From Rouxiella chamberiensis (GTDB lineage Bacteria; Pseudomonadota; Gammaproteobacteria; Enterobacterales; Enterobacteriaceae), in assembly GCF_026967475.1 (NCBI RefSeq), contig NZ_CP114058.1:3782001-3846000 (forward strand): a stretch of 64,000 bases of DNA, read 5' to 3'. How positions within the stretch are numbered: the stretch's first letter is position 1; every line of letters starts with the position of its first letter. A program made the translations under genes and the position numbers. Shown here one piece after another: positions 8,761 through 17,208 of this stretch. The notes beneath the pieces are model-generated. The model did not search any database, was not told the origin of the DNA, and saw only the letters and a program-made list of their open reading frames with translations.

Positions 8761-9191
8761 ATGGCCCGTCGACTGCGCAGTCCGTCACCGCATTGCTCAA
8801 GCTTCTCAATGCCGATCGGCAGGATTATCAGCAGCTGATAACGCAGCTTGAGCAGCAAAGACAGCTGATGCTGCGTCGTCGCGGCGCGGCGCTTTTCGAG
8901 CTTAACGCGGCGCTGACGGCGGTTTATCAGCGCCTGAGCGCCCACGCGGTGCTGCGTCATCAATATTTTATCGCACTTGAGATACCGGCCAGCAGCGCCG
9001 GTTTTGACATGCTGGTGAAACGCCTGCCGCCCAGCCATCACCCTGCTCTTAACAGCCTGTGGCGGCAGTTGGCAAAGGCTGCGCTGACCTGCAAACGGCT
9101 TAATGAGCGCAATGGCGCGTTGTTGACCCTACAGCGCGACCTTCTGGCTCCCTGGTTCGACAGAGAGCAAGATTACATTTATAAAGAATGA
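8757..9191 (+). CDS. flgN: Flagellar export chaperone FlgN
   Basis: FlgN is the export chaperone for the hook-associated proteins FlgK and FlgL. I choose the GTG at 8757, which overlaps the flgM stop codon (GTGA), giving 144-145 residues; an earlier in-frame ATG at 8712 would overlap flgM by 49 bases. The product is almost wholly helical, with a Gln/Leu-rich coiled coil (QDYQQLITQLEQQRQLMLRR) as in FlgN. It ends two bases before the convergent methylase-like gene. Sequence similarity is weak but position after flgM is decisive. Confidence 0.85.
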   Translation: MNGPSTAQSVTALLKLLNADRQDYQQLITQLEQQRQLMLRRRGAALFELNAALTAVYQRLSAHAVLRHQYFIALEIPASSAGFDMLVKRLPPSHHPALNSLWRQLAKAALTCKRLNERNGALLTLQRDLLAPWFDREQDYIYKE

Positions 9192-9192
9192 G

Positions 9193-10149
9193 TTAGAGGG
9201 AAATCAGGGCAAGGGCAAACGGCACCTTGTTGGCTTCCTCGCCTGCCTCTTCGCCGCCACCTTCAGAGTGCGGCGTTTTCTCCGCTGTCATTGCATAGGC
9301 GCTGAACACCTTGATCAGATTTTCATGGTCGAGCGGTAAATCGAGCGAAATCAAAAGCGCAGACAGTAATTTCAGCCCATGAATATCTTGCATCAGCTGT
9401 AAAAATTGCTGGCCGAGACTGTGTTCGGAAGCTAGACAGAAAGGCCGATCGTAGAGGCGATAAAGCAGATAGTTGCGCCAGATGTGGTCCTGCGAGGCAA
9501 AGAAAGGCACACAGCGCTCGCGCCAGAGCGTTTTCAGGGCATGGTGCCGTTCGGCCCGCTGCGCCGGGCTAAACAGCGCCAACTCGGTCAAGGCCAGCAT
9601 AAAAGCCATTTTGTCGATAAGCGGCAAGGCGAGCGGAAAGGATTGTTTGCCCAGCGTGGCAAAGGCGCGAGTTTGCCTGTCGGGCAGCGGCGGCATCAAG
9701 GCACATTGCTGCTGAAGCAAGCCACGCTGTGCCAGCTCGCCAAGCTCATGACTCAACGTGTTCAGCGCCAATACGGCGTCGGACACGGTAGGGTCGCACG
9801 TTGACGCCTTGCTGATAAGCACGCCGAGGCCGTAGAGACTTTCATCGAAAGACAGATAAGGGTCAATCGCCAGATTGATGGACAGCTGATTCAACGTCTG
9901 TTCAAACGGGGTCAATGTAGAGGCGGCCCGGGCGGTGGATTCGTCGACGTGCAGCACAAAGGCCTCGGGATTGAGTAACACCTCGCGGCAGGCACGTTCG
10001 CAGCCAAGCCGCAGGCTTTCGCGCTGTTCGTTTGCCCAAGTCCGCGTTACCGCCACGTTTTCCGCGCCAGAGGCAAGGCAGTAAGCGCAGGCGCATCGAT
10101 CGACGTATTGACGGAATTTCAGGACACATTCTGGAGTATAGAGACTCAT
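9193..10149 (-). CDS. FliB-like protein, possible flagellin lysine N-methylase (divergent)
   Basis: The 318-residue product resembles FliB, the enzyme that methylates lysines of flagellin. The C-terminal WRNYLLYRLYDRPF (about residue 225) and the segment LRLGCERACREVLLNPEAF (residues 45-65) fit the FliB pattern. FliB normally has a longer N-terminal cysteine cluster; here only Cys 8, 19, 21 and 24 are present and about 80 residues are missing, so activity is uncertain. The start overlaps the glycosyltransferase stop by four bases, so the two are coupled. Both sit between fliJ and flgN, a spot known to hold cargo genes in Flag-2 loci. It may instead be an unrelated helical protein. Confidence 0.55.
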   Translation of the reverse strand: MSLYTPECVLKFRQYVDRCACAYCLASGAENVAVTRTWANEQRESLRLGCERACREVLLNPEAFVLHVDESTARAASTLTPFEQTLNQLSINLAIDPYLSFDESLYGLGVLISKASTCDPTVSDAVLALNTLSHELGELAQRGLLQQQCALMPPLPDRQTRAFATLGKQSFPLALPLIDKMAFMLALTELALFSPAQRAERHHALKTLWRERCVPFFASQDHIWRNYLLYRLYDRPFCLASEHSLGQQFLQLMQDIHGLKLLSALLISLDLPLDHENLIKVFSAYAMTAEKTPHSEGGGEEAGEEANKVPFALALISL

Positions 10150-11663
10150 TTTCGGACCTTTTGCTTTTTGGCCAATGGCTTGTCGTCGGCAATTTTGCGG
10201 AAGAAACGGTGGGCTGAATCCACGGGCTCAGGCTCTTTTGGATATCGCAGGGTCGGCAGATAGGCAAAGCTTGGGTACATCGCAAGCCAGGTATCTCGCT
10301 GCATCAGGGACGTCCAGAACTGGTCGAGTCGATAGATTATCTTTTCTGGCTGCGCCAGCAGCAGCGTCAAACCCTGCTGATAATTTTCGATTAACGTCGA
10401 GAAATAGGGCTGATTGACGGCATAGGCGCACGGGATTTCGCCATGATTCATTTTGACAATGCCCGGCAGCACCACGGAAGGCGCAATCCTGTGGTGATCG
10501 ACGCCCAGCATCATCACCTGCCATTCGACGTGTTCAAGCGCCTCAATCAGCGTGTTGACCTTCGCAATGGCTTTCTCCTGATGAAGAAAGTGCAGATTGG
10601 CGTGCAGTATCAGCACGTTTTTCCAGCCCGCCTGCTGCGCCTGCGTCAGAATCTCGAGATGAGTCTGGCTTTCGGCGATGGCGGGATGCGGATGTCTGTC
10701 GAGCGAAAAAGGCAGCAAACGGGCGCTGTCCATCCCCATCTCCTGCCAGCGGGCCTGCAGTTGCTGCCACTGTTCCTGATCCCTGTTTTCCACGACCACG
10801 GCGATTTTTTCGAAAGCCTGCCAGTTCACTTTTTGCGAAACCGGCGCGTGGCTCATGCGGCGGTAATGTGCCCGCAGGGTTTTGTCGGCAATAAAATCTT
10901 TAAGCGTAAAGTCTGCGGGCGTGCAGCTCTCCATCACAAAATCTTTGTCATAGGTATTGTTGCTGTGCGAAATACAGAGAATGCTTTTTTCCGCCGCGAT
11001 TTGCAGCACTTGCTCGGTAAAGCCTTTGAGAAAAACATGCTCCTCGGCAATCATCGCCTTGTCATCGTAAAGATGGTTTTTCAGAAAGTCGCGATGATAG
11101 GCAAAGGTGCCGTTTAGCGCGTAATACGGCCCCAGCGAACTGGTTTTATAGATTTTATCCAGATGGCTGTACCAGATGTAGATTTGCCCGGAAGCGGAGA
11201 ACAGCGCCCGTGTTTTCTGCATTTCGCGCAGGGTGTAGGAGATTTTATCGGGCGGATAATAGTCGTCGTCATCCATGCACAGCAGGTATTCGCCTTTTGC
11301 CAGCTTGTTCAGCATGTTGCGTTTTTGCCCCAGATACAGCCGCTCGGGGCTAAAGATATAGCGCACGTTTTCGCCGCTGTGCTCACCCAGAAGCTGATCG
11401 ACAAGGTCCTGACTGCTTTGCGGGGAATCGTCGAGAATGACCAGTTCGCGCCGGTCTGCCGGATAATCCTGATATTGATAGATGTATAATAAATAAGGCA
11501 AAAAATGACGGCGGTTATAGCTTGGCACGATCACGCTGACAAAGGGGTATTCGTCGGCACTTATCGGCGCAAGCGCCTGCGACCGGCTCCTGCTGATAAG
11601 CGCAGTCAGCAGATGCTTGCGTGCACTTTTGGAAGTAACAACCTGTTTTTTCTTTGAATTCAT
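10146..11663 (-). CDS. Two-domain glycosyltransferase (GT2 plus degenerate GT25-like), putative flagellin modification
   Basis: The 505-residue cytoplasmic protein has an N-terminal GT-A family 2 domain (residues about 41-270): VSVIVPSYNRR, ELVILDDS, and the metal-binding MDDDDYY with Asp 131-134. A second domain (about 283-440) resembles the LPS-type GT25 family: EKIAVVVENRD, an SQTHLEILTQAQQAGWKNVLIL-like block split over residues 332-353, but the usual EDD acid triad is replaced by HAN (354-356). I infer the first domain is catalytic and the second is inactive or altered. It follows fliJ by 18 bases and is coupled to the FliB-like gene. A role in glycosylating the lateral flagellin is suggested only by location. 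The start is the ATG at 11663 after AGAGGGAA. Confidence 0.8.
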   Translation of the reverse strand: MNSKKKQVVTSKSARKHLLTALISRSRSQALAPISADEYPFVSVIVPSYNRRHFLPYLLYIYQYQDYPADRRELVILDDSPQSSQDLVDQLLGEHSGENVRYIFSPERLYLGQKRNMLNKLAKGEYLLCMDDDDYYPPDKISYTLREMQKTRALFSASGQIYIWYSHLDKIYKTSSLGPYYALNGTFAYHRDFLKNHLYDDKAMIAEEHVFLKGFTEQVLQIAAEKSILCISHSNNTYDKDFVMESCTPADFTLKDFIADKTLRAHYRRMSHAPVSQKVNWQAFEKIAVVVENRDQEQWQQLQARWQEMGMDSARLLPFSLDRHPHPAIAESQTHLEILTQAQQAGWKNVLILHANLHFLHQEKAIAKVNTLIEALEHVEWQVMMLGVDHHRIAPSVVLPGIVKMNHGEIPCAYAVNQPYFSTLIENYQQGLTLLLAQPEKIIYRLDQFWTSLMQRDTWLAMYPSFAYLPTLRYPKEPEPVDSAHRFFRKIADDKPLAKKQKVRK

Positions 11664-11681
11664 CGCAGTTCCCTCTGAAGT

Positions 11682-12119
11682 CTATTTTTTTAGTGCCTGA
11701 AGCCGCACCCAGCATTGAACGGATTGGGCATCCGTCACCTTTTGCTCGCGGCGCTGCGTTTCTCTCGACTGCGCGAGGTATTGCTCGTTCAGCACGCACT
11801 CCACCGCTTTTTCCCGTCGCGCCTCGGCCAGCAGTAGCCGTTGCAGCCGCTGTTGCTGCTTGTCGGCCAGAATCTGCTCCTGTTTCTGCCAGTCGATGAG
11901 CCGCTGAATATGGTGCTTGTAGCCGCACTGGTTATTCAGCTGTATGGCTAAACCGCCCTCGGGCTGGCGCGTACTTTCATAAAGACCGGCTAGCGCCGCC
12001 AGAGTGCGCTGATACCGCTGACAGAGGCTTTTCTGCTGGCCTAGCTCGCCGGTGAGGCTGTCGACCTGGCGTAAACGCAACTGCTGGAACAGCGCCAAAC
12101 TCTCGATTGCCTGGGTCAT
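11682..12119 (-). CDS. fliJ: Flagellar export chaperone FliJ
   Basis: FliJ is the coiled-coil stalk protein of the flagellar export ATPase complex. The 145-residue product is almost entirely helical and rich in Gln, Arg, Leu and Glu, with no hydrophobic stretch, and contains typical FliJ spacing of heptads (QKSLCQRYQRTLAALAGLYE, then DWQKQEQILADKQQQRLQRL). Its ATG overlaps the fliI stop by four bases. Primary sequence is poorly conserved in this family; the assignment rests on length, structure and position after fliI. Confidence 0.86.
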   Translation of the reverse strand: MTQAIESLALFQQLRLRQVDSLTGELGQQKSLCQRYQRTLAALAGLYESTRQPEGGLAIQLNNQCGYKHHIQRLIDWQKQEQILADKQQQRLQRLLLAEARREKAVECVLNEQYLAQSRETQRREQKVTDAQSVQCWVRLQALKK

Positions 12120-13462
12120 GAAAGCTCCGGCGCGGCGCGGCAGGCCTCGGCATTGATAGCCATCACGGCCGACATGGCCTCGGGCAGAGAGACGTGATGA
12201 ACGATTTCCTGCTGCAAGAGCCGTTGAATGGCCGGATGCAGGTTAACCGCGCAGTCGAACGAGGCCGAAGCGCCCGCGACATAGCCGCCAAGCGGGATCA
12301 GCGGTTGAATGCTCAGATAGTCGGCGTACAACTGTTTAACCCGCCGCGCGGCCTGTTGATGTTCGGGCGAAGTCACCTGATTCATGCAGCGACTAATCGA
12401 CTGGCTGATATCGATGGCGGGATACTGGCCCGCTTCGGCCAGTTTGCGCGATAACACGATGTGGCCGTCCAGCACGGCGCGCGCGCAGTCGACAATGGGG
12501 TCCTGCTGGTCATCCCCTTCGGCCAAAACGGTGTAAATGGCGGTCATCGTCCCCGAACTGCTGCTATTTCCTGCACTTTCGACCAGCATCGGGATCGCCG
12601 CAAACGCGGTAGGCGGGTATCGTTTAGTCGCGGGCGGTTCGCCGAGCGAAAGCGCAATTTCGCGCTGCGCCATCGCGTAGCGAGTCAGAGAATCGACCAG
12701 CAGCAGCACGTCCTGACCTTTGTCGCGATAATAGGTGGCAATGGCGTGACAGATTTCGGTGGCGTTAATGCGCATCAGCGGAGATTCGTTGGCGGGAGCC
12801 GCAACGACCACCGATTTCGCCATTCCCTCGGCCTGAAGCGCGTTTTCGATAAATTCCCGAATCTCGCGCCCGCGCTCGCCGATAAGCCCGACGACGACGA
12901 CATCCGCCGCCGTACAGCGGGTGATCATCCCGAGCAGTACACTTTTACCCACGCCGCTACCGGCCATCAATCCTATACGCTGGCCTTTGCCCATTGTCAG
13001 CAAGCCATTGATTGACTGAATACCCGTGTCCAGCGGCGTATCGATCGCGCGGCGGGTCAGCGGATGGATCGGCAGCAAGGGTTGCAGCAGCGGCGTGTCG
13101 CCGTACAGTTTTCCCCTGCCATCAATCGGTTCGCCCAGACCGTTGACCACACGGCCCAGCCAGCCGTCGCCGACCTGAAGCGACGGGTCCTTTTCGGCGG
13201 GCAGAACGCGTGCGCCCGCCATCAGATCGGTGGTCGGCTTGAATAACATCAAAAAGGTGACGTCGAGCTGAAAACCGACGACCTGTGCGTCGATAAGCTG
13301 ACCCTGACGCGTCTCTACCTGACACCGCTGACCAATGGCCAGACGGCAGCCCACAAATTCGAGCAGCATGCCGTTAACACGGGTCAATCTGCCCGCAACG
13401 CGCGCCAGATTGATGTTATCCAGCGATTTCAGGGCATTATCGAGATAATCGCTGTCACTCAT
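12116..13462 (-). CDS. fliI: Flagellum-specific export ATPase FliI
   Basis: FliI is the ATPase of the flagellar type III export apparatus. From the ATG at 13462 (MSDSDYLDNALKSLDN) the product is 448 residues, the family length; a longer in-frame start at 13624 lies inside fliH and is not needed. The Walker A loop is GLMAGSGVGKSVLL near residue 165, Walker B is VLLLVDSLTRYA, and the F1-type motif GEPPATKRYPPTAFA follows. The start overlaps fliH by eight bases. The frame is intact and the protein is highly conserved. Confidence 0.97.
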   Translation of the reverse strand: MSDSDYLDNALKSLDNINLARVAGRLTRVNGMLLEFVGCRLAIGQRCQVETRQGQLIDAQVVGFQLDVTFLMLFKPTTDLMAGARVLPAEKDPSLQVGDGWLGRVVNGLGEPIDGRGKLYGDTPLLQPLLPIHPLTRRAIDTPLDTGIQSINGLLTMGKGQRIGLMAGSGVGKSVLLGMITRCTAADVVVVGLIGERGREIREFIENALQAEGMAKSVVVAAPANESPLMRINATEICHAIATYYRDKGQDVLLLVDSLTRYAMAQREIALSLGEPPATKRYPPTAFAAIPMLVESAGNSSSSGTMTAIYTVLAEGDDQQDPIVDCARAVLDGHIVLSRKLAEAGQYPAIDISQSISRCMNQVTSPEHQQAARRVKQLYADYLSIQPLIPLGGYVAGASASFDCAVNLHPAIQRLLQQEIVHHVSLPEAMSAVMAINAEACRAAPELS

Positions 13463-14171
13463 CGGCTTTCTCGGGCAGCAGACTGGTGCGCAAGCCGCTG
13501 ATGCACTGCGCGAGACGGTGCTCACAGCCGACGTCCAGCTCGGCATTATCGGTAATGATGCGACATTCTCCGGGGAGCATGGCAGGCTCGGGCGTGAGGC
13601 CCCACAGCGCGGATTTTTCGGCATCGATATCGGTAATTCGCTGATATTCTTCTGGATTTAGCTTGATTTTTAACATGGTGGGGCGCACGTCCATGCCCGT
13701 TAGCGCTTCGTCGATCAGCGCCAGCAACTGCGTAGGTTGCAAGGCCAGTTCACAGCGAATGACCTGCCGTGTGACCTTTTCAACCAGCTGCAACAGCTCT
13801 TCGCGACGGCGTTCTTCATAACGTTCCTGCGCCTGATTCATTTTCTCGACTAATTGCGACAGCGGCTCTGCGGCTTCATTGAAGGCGGCTTTTTCGACCC
13901 TCTGAGCATCGACGCGCCCTGTGGCCATGCCTTCGGCGAAGCCGTCGTGACGTCCCTGCGCAAAGCCACTCTGCCTGCCATCTTCCAGCCCTTTGGCAAA
14001 ACCCTGACTGACACCCTGCTGAAAGCCGTCGTTTAATCGTTGCTGATATTCCAGCCCCGTGGGCAGCGTTTCTTGCTCATTTTGAGGCGCTTTACGCAGC
14101 GGTGGAAACCGATGCAATCGCGGCGTCGAGTCTGCATAGGGTCGCGTTTTCTGTTTATTGAAAGGGGCCAT
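13455..14171 (-). CDS. fliH: Flagellar export ATPase regulator FliH
   Basis: FliH links the FliI ATPase to the rotor and regulates it. The 238-residue product shows the hallmark Gly-rich repeats of FliH (GFQQGVSQGFAKGLEDGRQ, then GFAQGRHDGFAEGMATG, residues about 50-88), a GxxxG helix array, followed by the C-terminal FliI-binding domain. It starts directly at the fliG stop (TAATG) and overlaps fliI by eight bases. Frame and length are normal. Confidence 0.94.
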   Translation of the reverse strand: MAPFNKQKTRPYADSTPRLHRFPPLRKAPQNEQETLPTGLEYQQRLNDGFQQGVSQGFAKGLEDGRQSGFAQGRHDGFAEGMATGRVDAQRVEKAAFNEAAEPLSQLVEKMNQAQERYEERRREELLQLVEKVTRQVIRCELALQPTQLLALIDEALTGMDVRPTMLKIKLNPEEYQRITDIDAEKSALWGLTPEPAMLPGECRIITDNAELDVGCEHRLAQCISGLRTSLLPEKADE

Positions 14172-15214
14172 TATTCCAGCGTCCGTTCTGCAAAGAGCTG
14201 GATCTGAATGTCGCCCAGCTCGGCCATGTCGCGTACCTGCGCCATAATGTCCTTGCGCACCTGCTCGATGCGGCTGACCGGCACCGGCCCCAGCCGATCG
14301 ATGGTCGATTTCAGCAACTGCGCCTGCCGTTTCGCCATCGCGCCAAAAATGGCCGCCCGCAGCACGGGTTCGGTGCCTTTCAGCGCCACCGCCCAGTCGT
14401 TCAACGTGATCTCTTCCACAATGCGCTGAAGGGTGTCGCTGCTCTGACGGCTGAGAATAAAGAATTCGTACATCTCGTTTTTCAGGGCGTTGACCATGCT
14501 ATCGTCGCGTTCGCCAAGGTGGTCCAGCATCTGTTGCTGATTGCCCGGAATGCGGTTCATAATGTTGGCGGCGCGCTTCAAACCAACGACTTTCGAGCCG
14601 TGTTCGGAAAGCATCGCCAATCCGGTTTCTATAAGACGGTCCAGTTCGGCTATCACGTCGCGATTCACATCATTGAGTTTGGTAATGCGGTACAACACTT
14701 CGTCCTGACGACTCGACTCCAGAAAAGACAGCACCTCGGCGGCGACGTCGGGCGGTAAAAAAGCCAGAAAAACCGCCTGTAGCTGCAAATGCTCCTGCTC
14801 AATCAGCGCGGCCAGCTGCAAGGTGTCTATCCATTGCAGGCGCGCCATGCGAAAGCGAATCTCATCGCCATAAATGCCGTTAATCACGTTTTTGGCAATC
14901 TCGCCGCCCAGCGCATTTTGCAAAATGGTGTGCAGATAAGTTCGCGACGCGCCGTTGATTCCGCTTTGATCGCGATAGTCTTCAAAGAAACTGTTGATGG
15001 CGAGTTTGGCCTCGACGATTTTTATCCCGCGCAGCCGCGCCATGGTTTCACTGATAAGAATCACCTCTTCACGGCTGAACTTCTTCATCACATTGGCGGC
15101 GGCCTCTTCGCCGATACTCAGCAGCAGGATGGCCGCCTGTTCAATGCGGGTATGCTCGGAGCCGGGTACCGCTTCGCTCTGAGCCGTTGCTTTACTGAGG
15201 GTCAGATTGCTCAT
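14171..15214 (-). CDS. fliG: Flagellar motor switch protein FliG
   Basis: FliG is the rotor protein that contacts the stator and transmits torque. The 347-residue product has the N-terminal FliF-binding region (IEQAAILLLSIGEEAAANVMKKFS), the middle domain (VLSFLESSRQDEVLYRITKL), and the C-terminal torque domain ending with DMAELGDIQIQLF. The start at 15214 overlaps the end of fliF by 23 bases. An intact frame and normal length make this firm. Confidence 0.96.
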   Translation of the reverse strand: MSNLTLSKATAQSEAVPGSEHTRIEQAAILLLSIGEEAAANVMKKFSREEVILISETMARLRGIKIVEAKLAINSFFEDYRDQSGINGASRTYLHTILQNALGGEIAKNVINGIYGDEIRFRMARLQWIDTLQLAALIEQEHLQLQAVFLAFLPPDVAAEVLSFLESSRQDEVLYRITKLNDVNRDVIAELDRLIETGLAMLSEHGSKVVGLKRAANIMNRIPGNQQQMLDHLGERDDSMVNALKNEMYEFFILSRQSSDTLQRIVEEITLNDWAVALKGTEPVLRAAIFGAMAKRQAQLLKSTIDRLGPVPVSRIEQVRKDIMAQVRDMAELGDIQIQLFAERTLE

Positions 15215-16799
15215 GACAGTTAATCCATTGTTTGATGACTTCAGCGACGCGATCGGTTTCCGAAAGGGTCAGGGCCTGCAGACAGGCAATTTTTTCTTCA
15301 ATGCCGGAGCTTAGCGGCAGGAATGCTTCTTCACTTTCAAACACGTTGCGGCGGGTGAGGTTGTCCAGCGTTTCGGCGGCCGACAGTTCGCCCGTATCCG
15401 GCGTCTCGCTGCCGGTTTCCGTTTGCGGCGTCGACCCCTGTTTTATCAGGTAATGACGCACAGCCGGGCGCACGACGAAAATAATCAGCAGCAGCGCCAG
15501 CAGGCCCGCGATGAGGATTTCGGCCCAACGCTGCGCTGCCGTGTCCTGCCACCAGAGAAGGGGCGTCATGTCGATATCGGGCTGCGGCGTAAAGGCCATC
15601 ATCTTCAGGGTGAGCACGTCGCCGCGGGTGCTGTCGAGACCGGCGGCATTGGTCATCAGCGTGTTCAGGGAGTTAAGCTGCGCGTCCGTCCATTTCGCCA
15701 ATTGTGGCGCGGACTGGTTCAGCACGATGGCGATGCTCATTTTCTCCAGCACATAGCCCGGATAACGGACGTGGCGAATCTCGCGATCGTAGGCATATTT
15801 GCGCTGCGCCTGATTGCGGGTGGAGAGCGCCTGAGGCGAGGCGGCATCGACCTTACTGGCGGGGCGATTGCTCAACGAGCCGGGAATGCCGAGCGCCAGC
15901 TCGTTGGTGGTATTTTCCTGATTGATATTTTCGTCGCTGACCTTCGGCGCACCCGACAGGCGCTCTTCGGTTTCTTCGACGCGGCTTAGATTGAATATAG
16001 GCGTAATACTGAGACGGAAATTATTTGCGCCGACAATGGAAACCAGCAGGTCGCCCAAATTTTTGCGGGTGTCGTTTTTCAGCCTTTCGGCCAGTTCGCG
16101 GCCATTTTTGGCAGAAGGCACGCCGTCATGCTCGGCGATATAGGATTCAGACAGCAGGTTGCCGTGCTGATCGACCACGCGGACATTCTCGCCTTTCATG
16201 CCGGGCACGCTGCCTGCCACCAGTTGAATCACCGCGCCGACCTGTGCGTCGCTCAGTCGCTGACCGTAGCGCAGGTGAACGATGACGGACGCACTGCTCT
16301 CCGGTCGGGTACTGACAACGAAGGCACTGGGTTCGACCATCGCCAGATGAACGCGCGCGTGTTCTACCGCGTCGAGCGCCATGATACTTTGCGCCAGTTC
16401 GCCTTCCAGACTGCGCTTGTAGCGGACATTCTGCATAAACTGGCTGCTGCCGAGCATCTGCTCCTTGTCCATCAACTCATAACCCGAGGGCGTCAGCGCC
16501 GTAATGCCTTTGGCTGCCAGCGCCATACGCGCCCTGGCGAGATAGCGGTCTTTGACCAGAATCTGGCCGCTGTCGGGATTTACCCGATAGGCGATGGCTT
16601 CTCCGCCCAGCACCTCGACGACCTGTGCGACGGGAATATTTTCCTGCGAGCCGAACAGCGCAACATAATTCGCGCTGTTGCCCCACAATGACAGCGCAAT
16701 GGCGGCCGTCATGACCAACGCGGCGGCGGCAACAAACAGCGGATTCTTACCGCGCGGCAATGTTATCTGCCGTAAAGAGTGTTTTATTTTATCGAGCAC
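15192..16799 (-). CDS. fliF: Flagellar MS-ring protein FliF
   Basis: FliF forms the MS ring in the inner membrane. The 535-residue protein has a first membrane span at about residues 20-40, a periplasmic ring-building region (RMALAAKGITALTPSGYELMDKEQMLGSSQF split over residues 89-120, VEHARVHLAMVEPSAFV), a second span near residues 430-455 (ILIAGLLALLLIIFVV), and a cytoplasmic FliG-binding tail. It starts nine bases after fliE ends. The frame is intact. Confidence 0.97.
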   Translation of the reverse strand: MLDKIKHSLRQITLPRGKNPLFVAAAALVMTAAIALSLWGNSANYVALFGSQENIPVAQVVEVLGGEAIAYRVNPDSGQILVKDRYLARARMALAAKGITALTPSGYELMDKEQMLGSSQFMQNVRYKRSLEGELAQSIMALDAVEHARVHLAMVEPSAFVVSTRPESSASVIVHLRYGQRLSDAQVGAVIQLVAGSVPGMKGENVRVVDQHGNLLSESYIAEHDGVPSAKNGRELAERLKNDTRKNLGDLLVSIVGANNFRLSITPIFNLSRVEETEERLSGAPKVSDENINQENTTNELALGIPGSLSNRPASKVDAASPQALSTRNQAQRKYAYDREIRHVRYPGYVLEKMSIAIVLNQSAPQLAKWTDAQLNSLNTLMTNAAGLDSTRGDVLTLKMMAFTPQPDIDMTPLLWWQDTAAQRWAEILIAGLLALLLIIFVVRPAVRHYLIKQGSTPQTETGSETPDTGELSAAETLDNLTRRNVFESEEAFLPLSSGIEEKIACLQALTLSETDRVAEVIKQWINCHEQSDPQ

Positions 16800-16808
16800 G
16801 ATTTTGCC

Positions 16809-17177
16809 TTAAAGAGCGGTGTTCATGACTTCATCCAGGCCGGTCGTCAATTTATTCCTGACCTGAACCAATGCCGAAAAAGCCACGCTGGCTTTCTGAC
16901 TCTCGAGCATCGTGCCGGAAAGATCGTCACTGATACCCATATCGACTGCCGTTTGTTTATCGCTGGCGCTTATTTGCAGATCGTTGACATTATTTATCGC
17001 GCCCGCCAAGACTCCCGAAAACGTCATTGCCGGAGGCGGCGAAACCGCGTTGTCTTCAATAATGCGCGGTTGAGCGCCGACCGCTAATGAATTGCCCCCG
17101 AGAGCGGCCATCCTTTGCATATCCTGCAACAGTTGCCGCTGGGTATTTTGCATACCCACAGCCGTGAGCTTGTCCAT
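16809..17177 (-). CDS. fliE: Flagellar hook-basal body protein FliE
   Basis: FliE connects the MS ring to the rod. The 122-residue product carries the conserved C-terminal block LESQKASVAFSALVQVRNKL and ends LDEVMNTAL, as FliE does; the N-terminal 60 residues are variable. It lies 31 bases downstream of lafK and 9 bases before fliF. No clear separate promoter was found in the short gap, so it may be co-transcribed with lafK. Confidence 0.92.
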   Translation of the reverse strand: MDKLTAVGMQNTQRQLLQDMQRMAALGGNSLAVGAQPRIIEDNAVSPPPAMTFSGVLAGAINNVNDLQISASDKQTAVDMGISDDLSGTMLESQKASVAFSALVQVRNKLTTGLDEVMNTAL

Positions 17178-17208
17178 TTTTTTAACCCGCCTGATTGACG
17201 AAAGTGAA

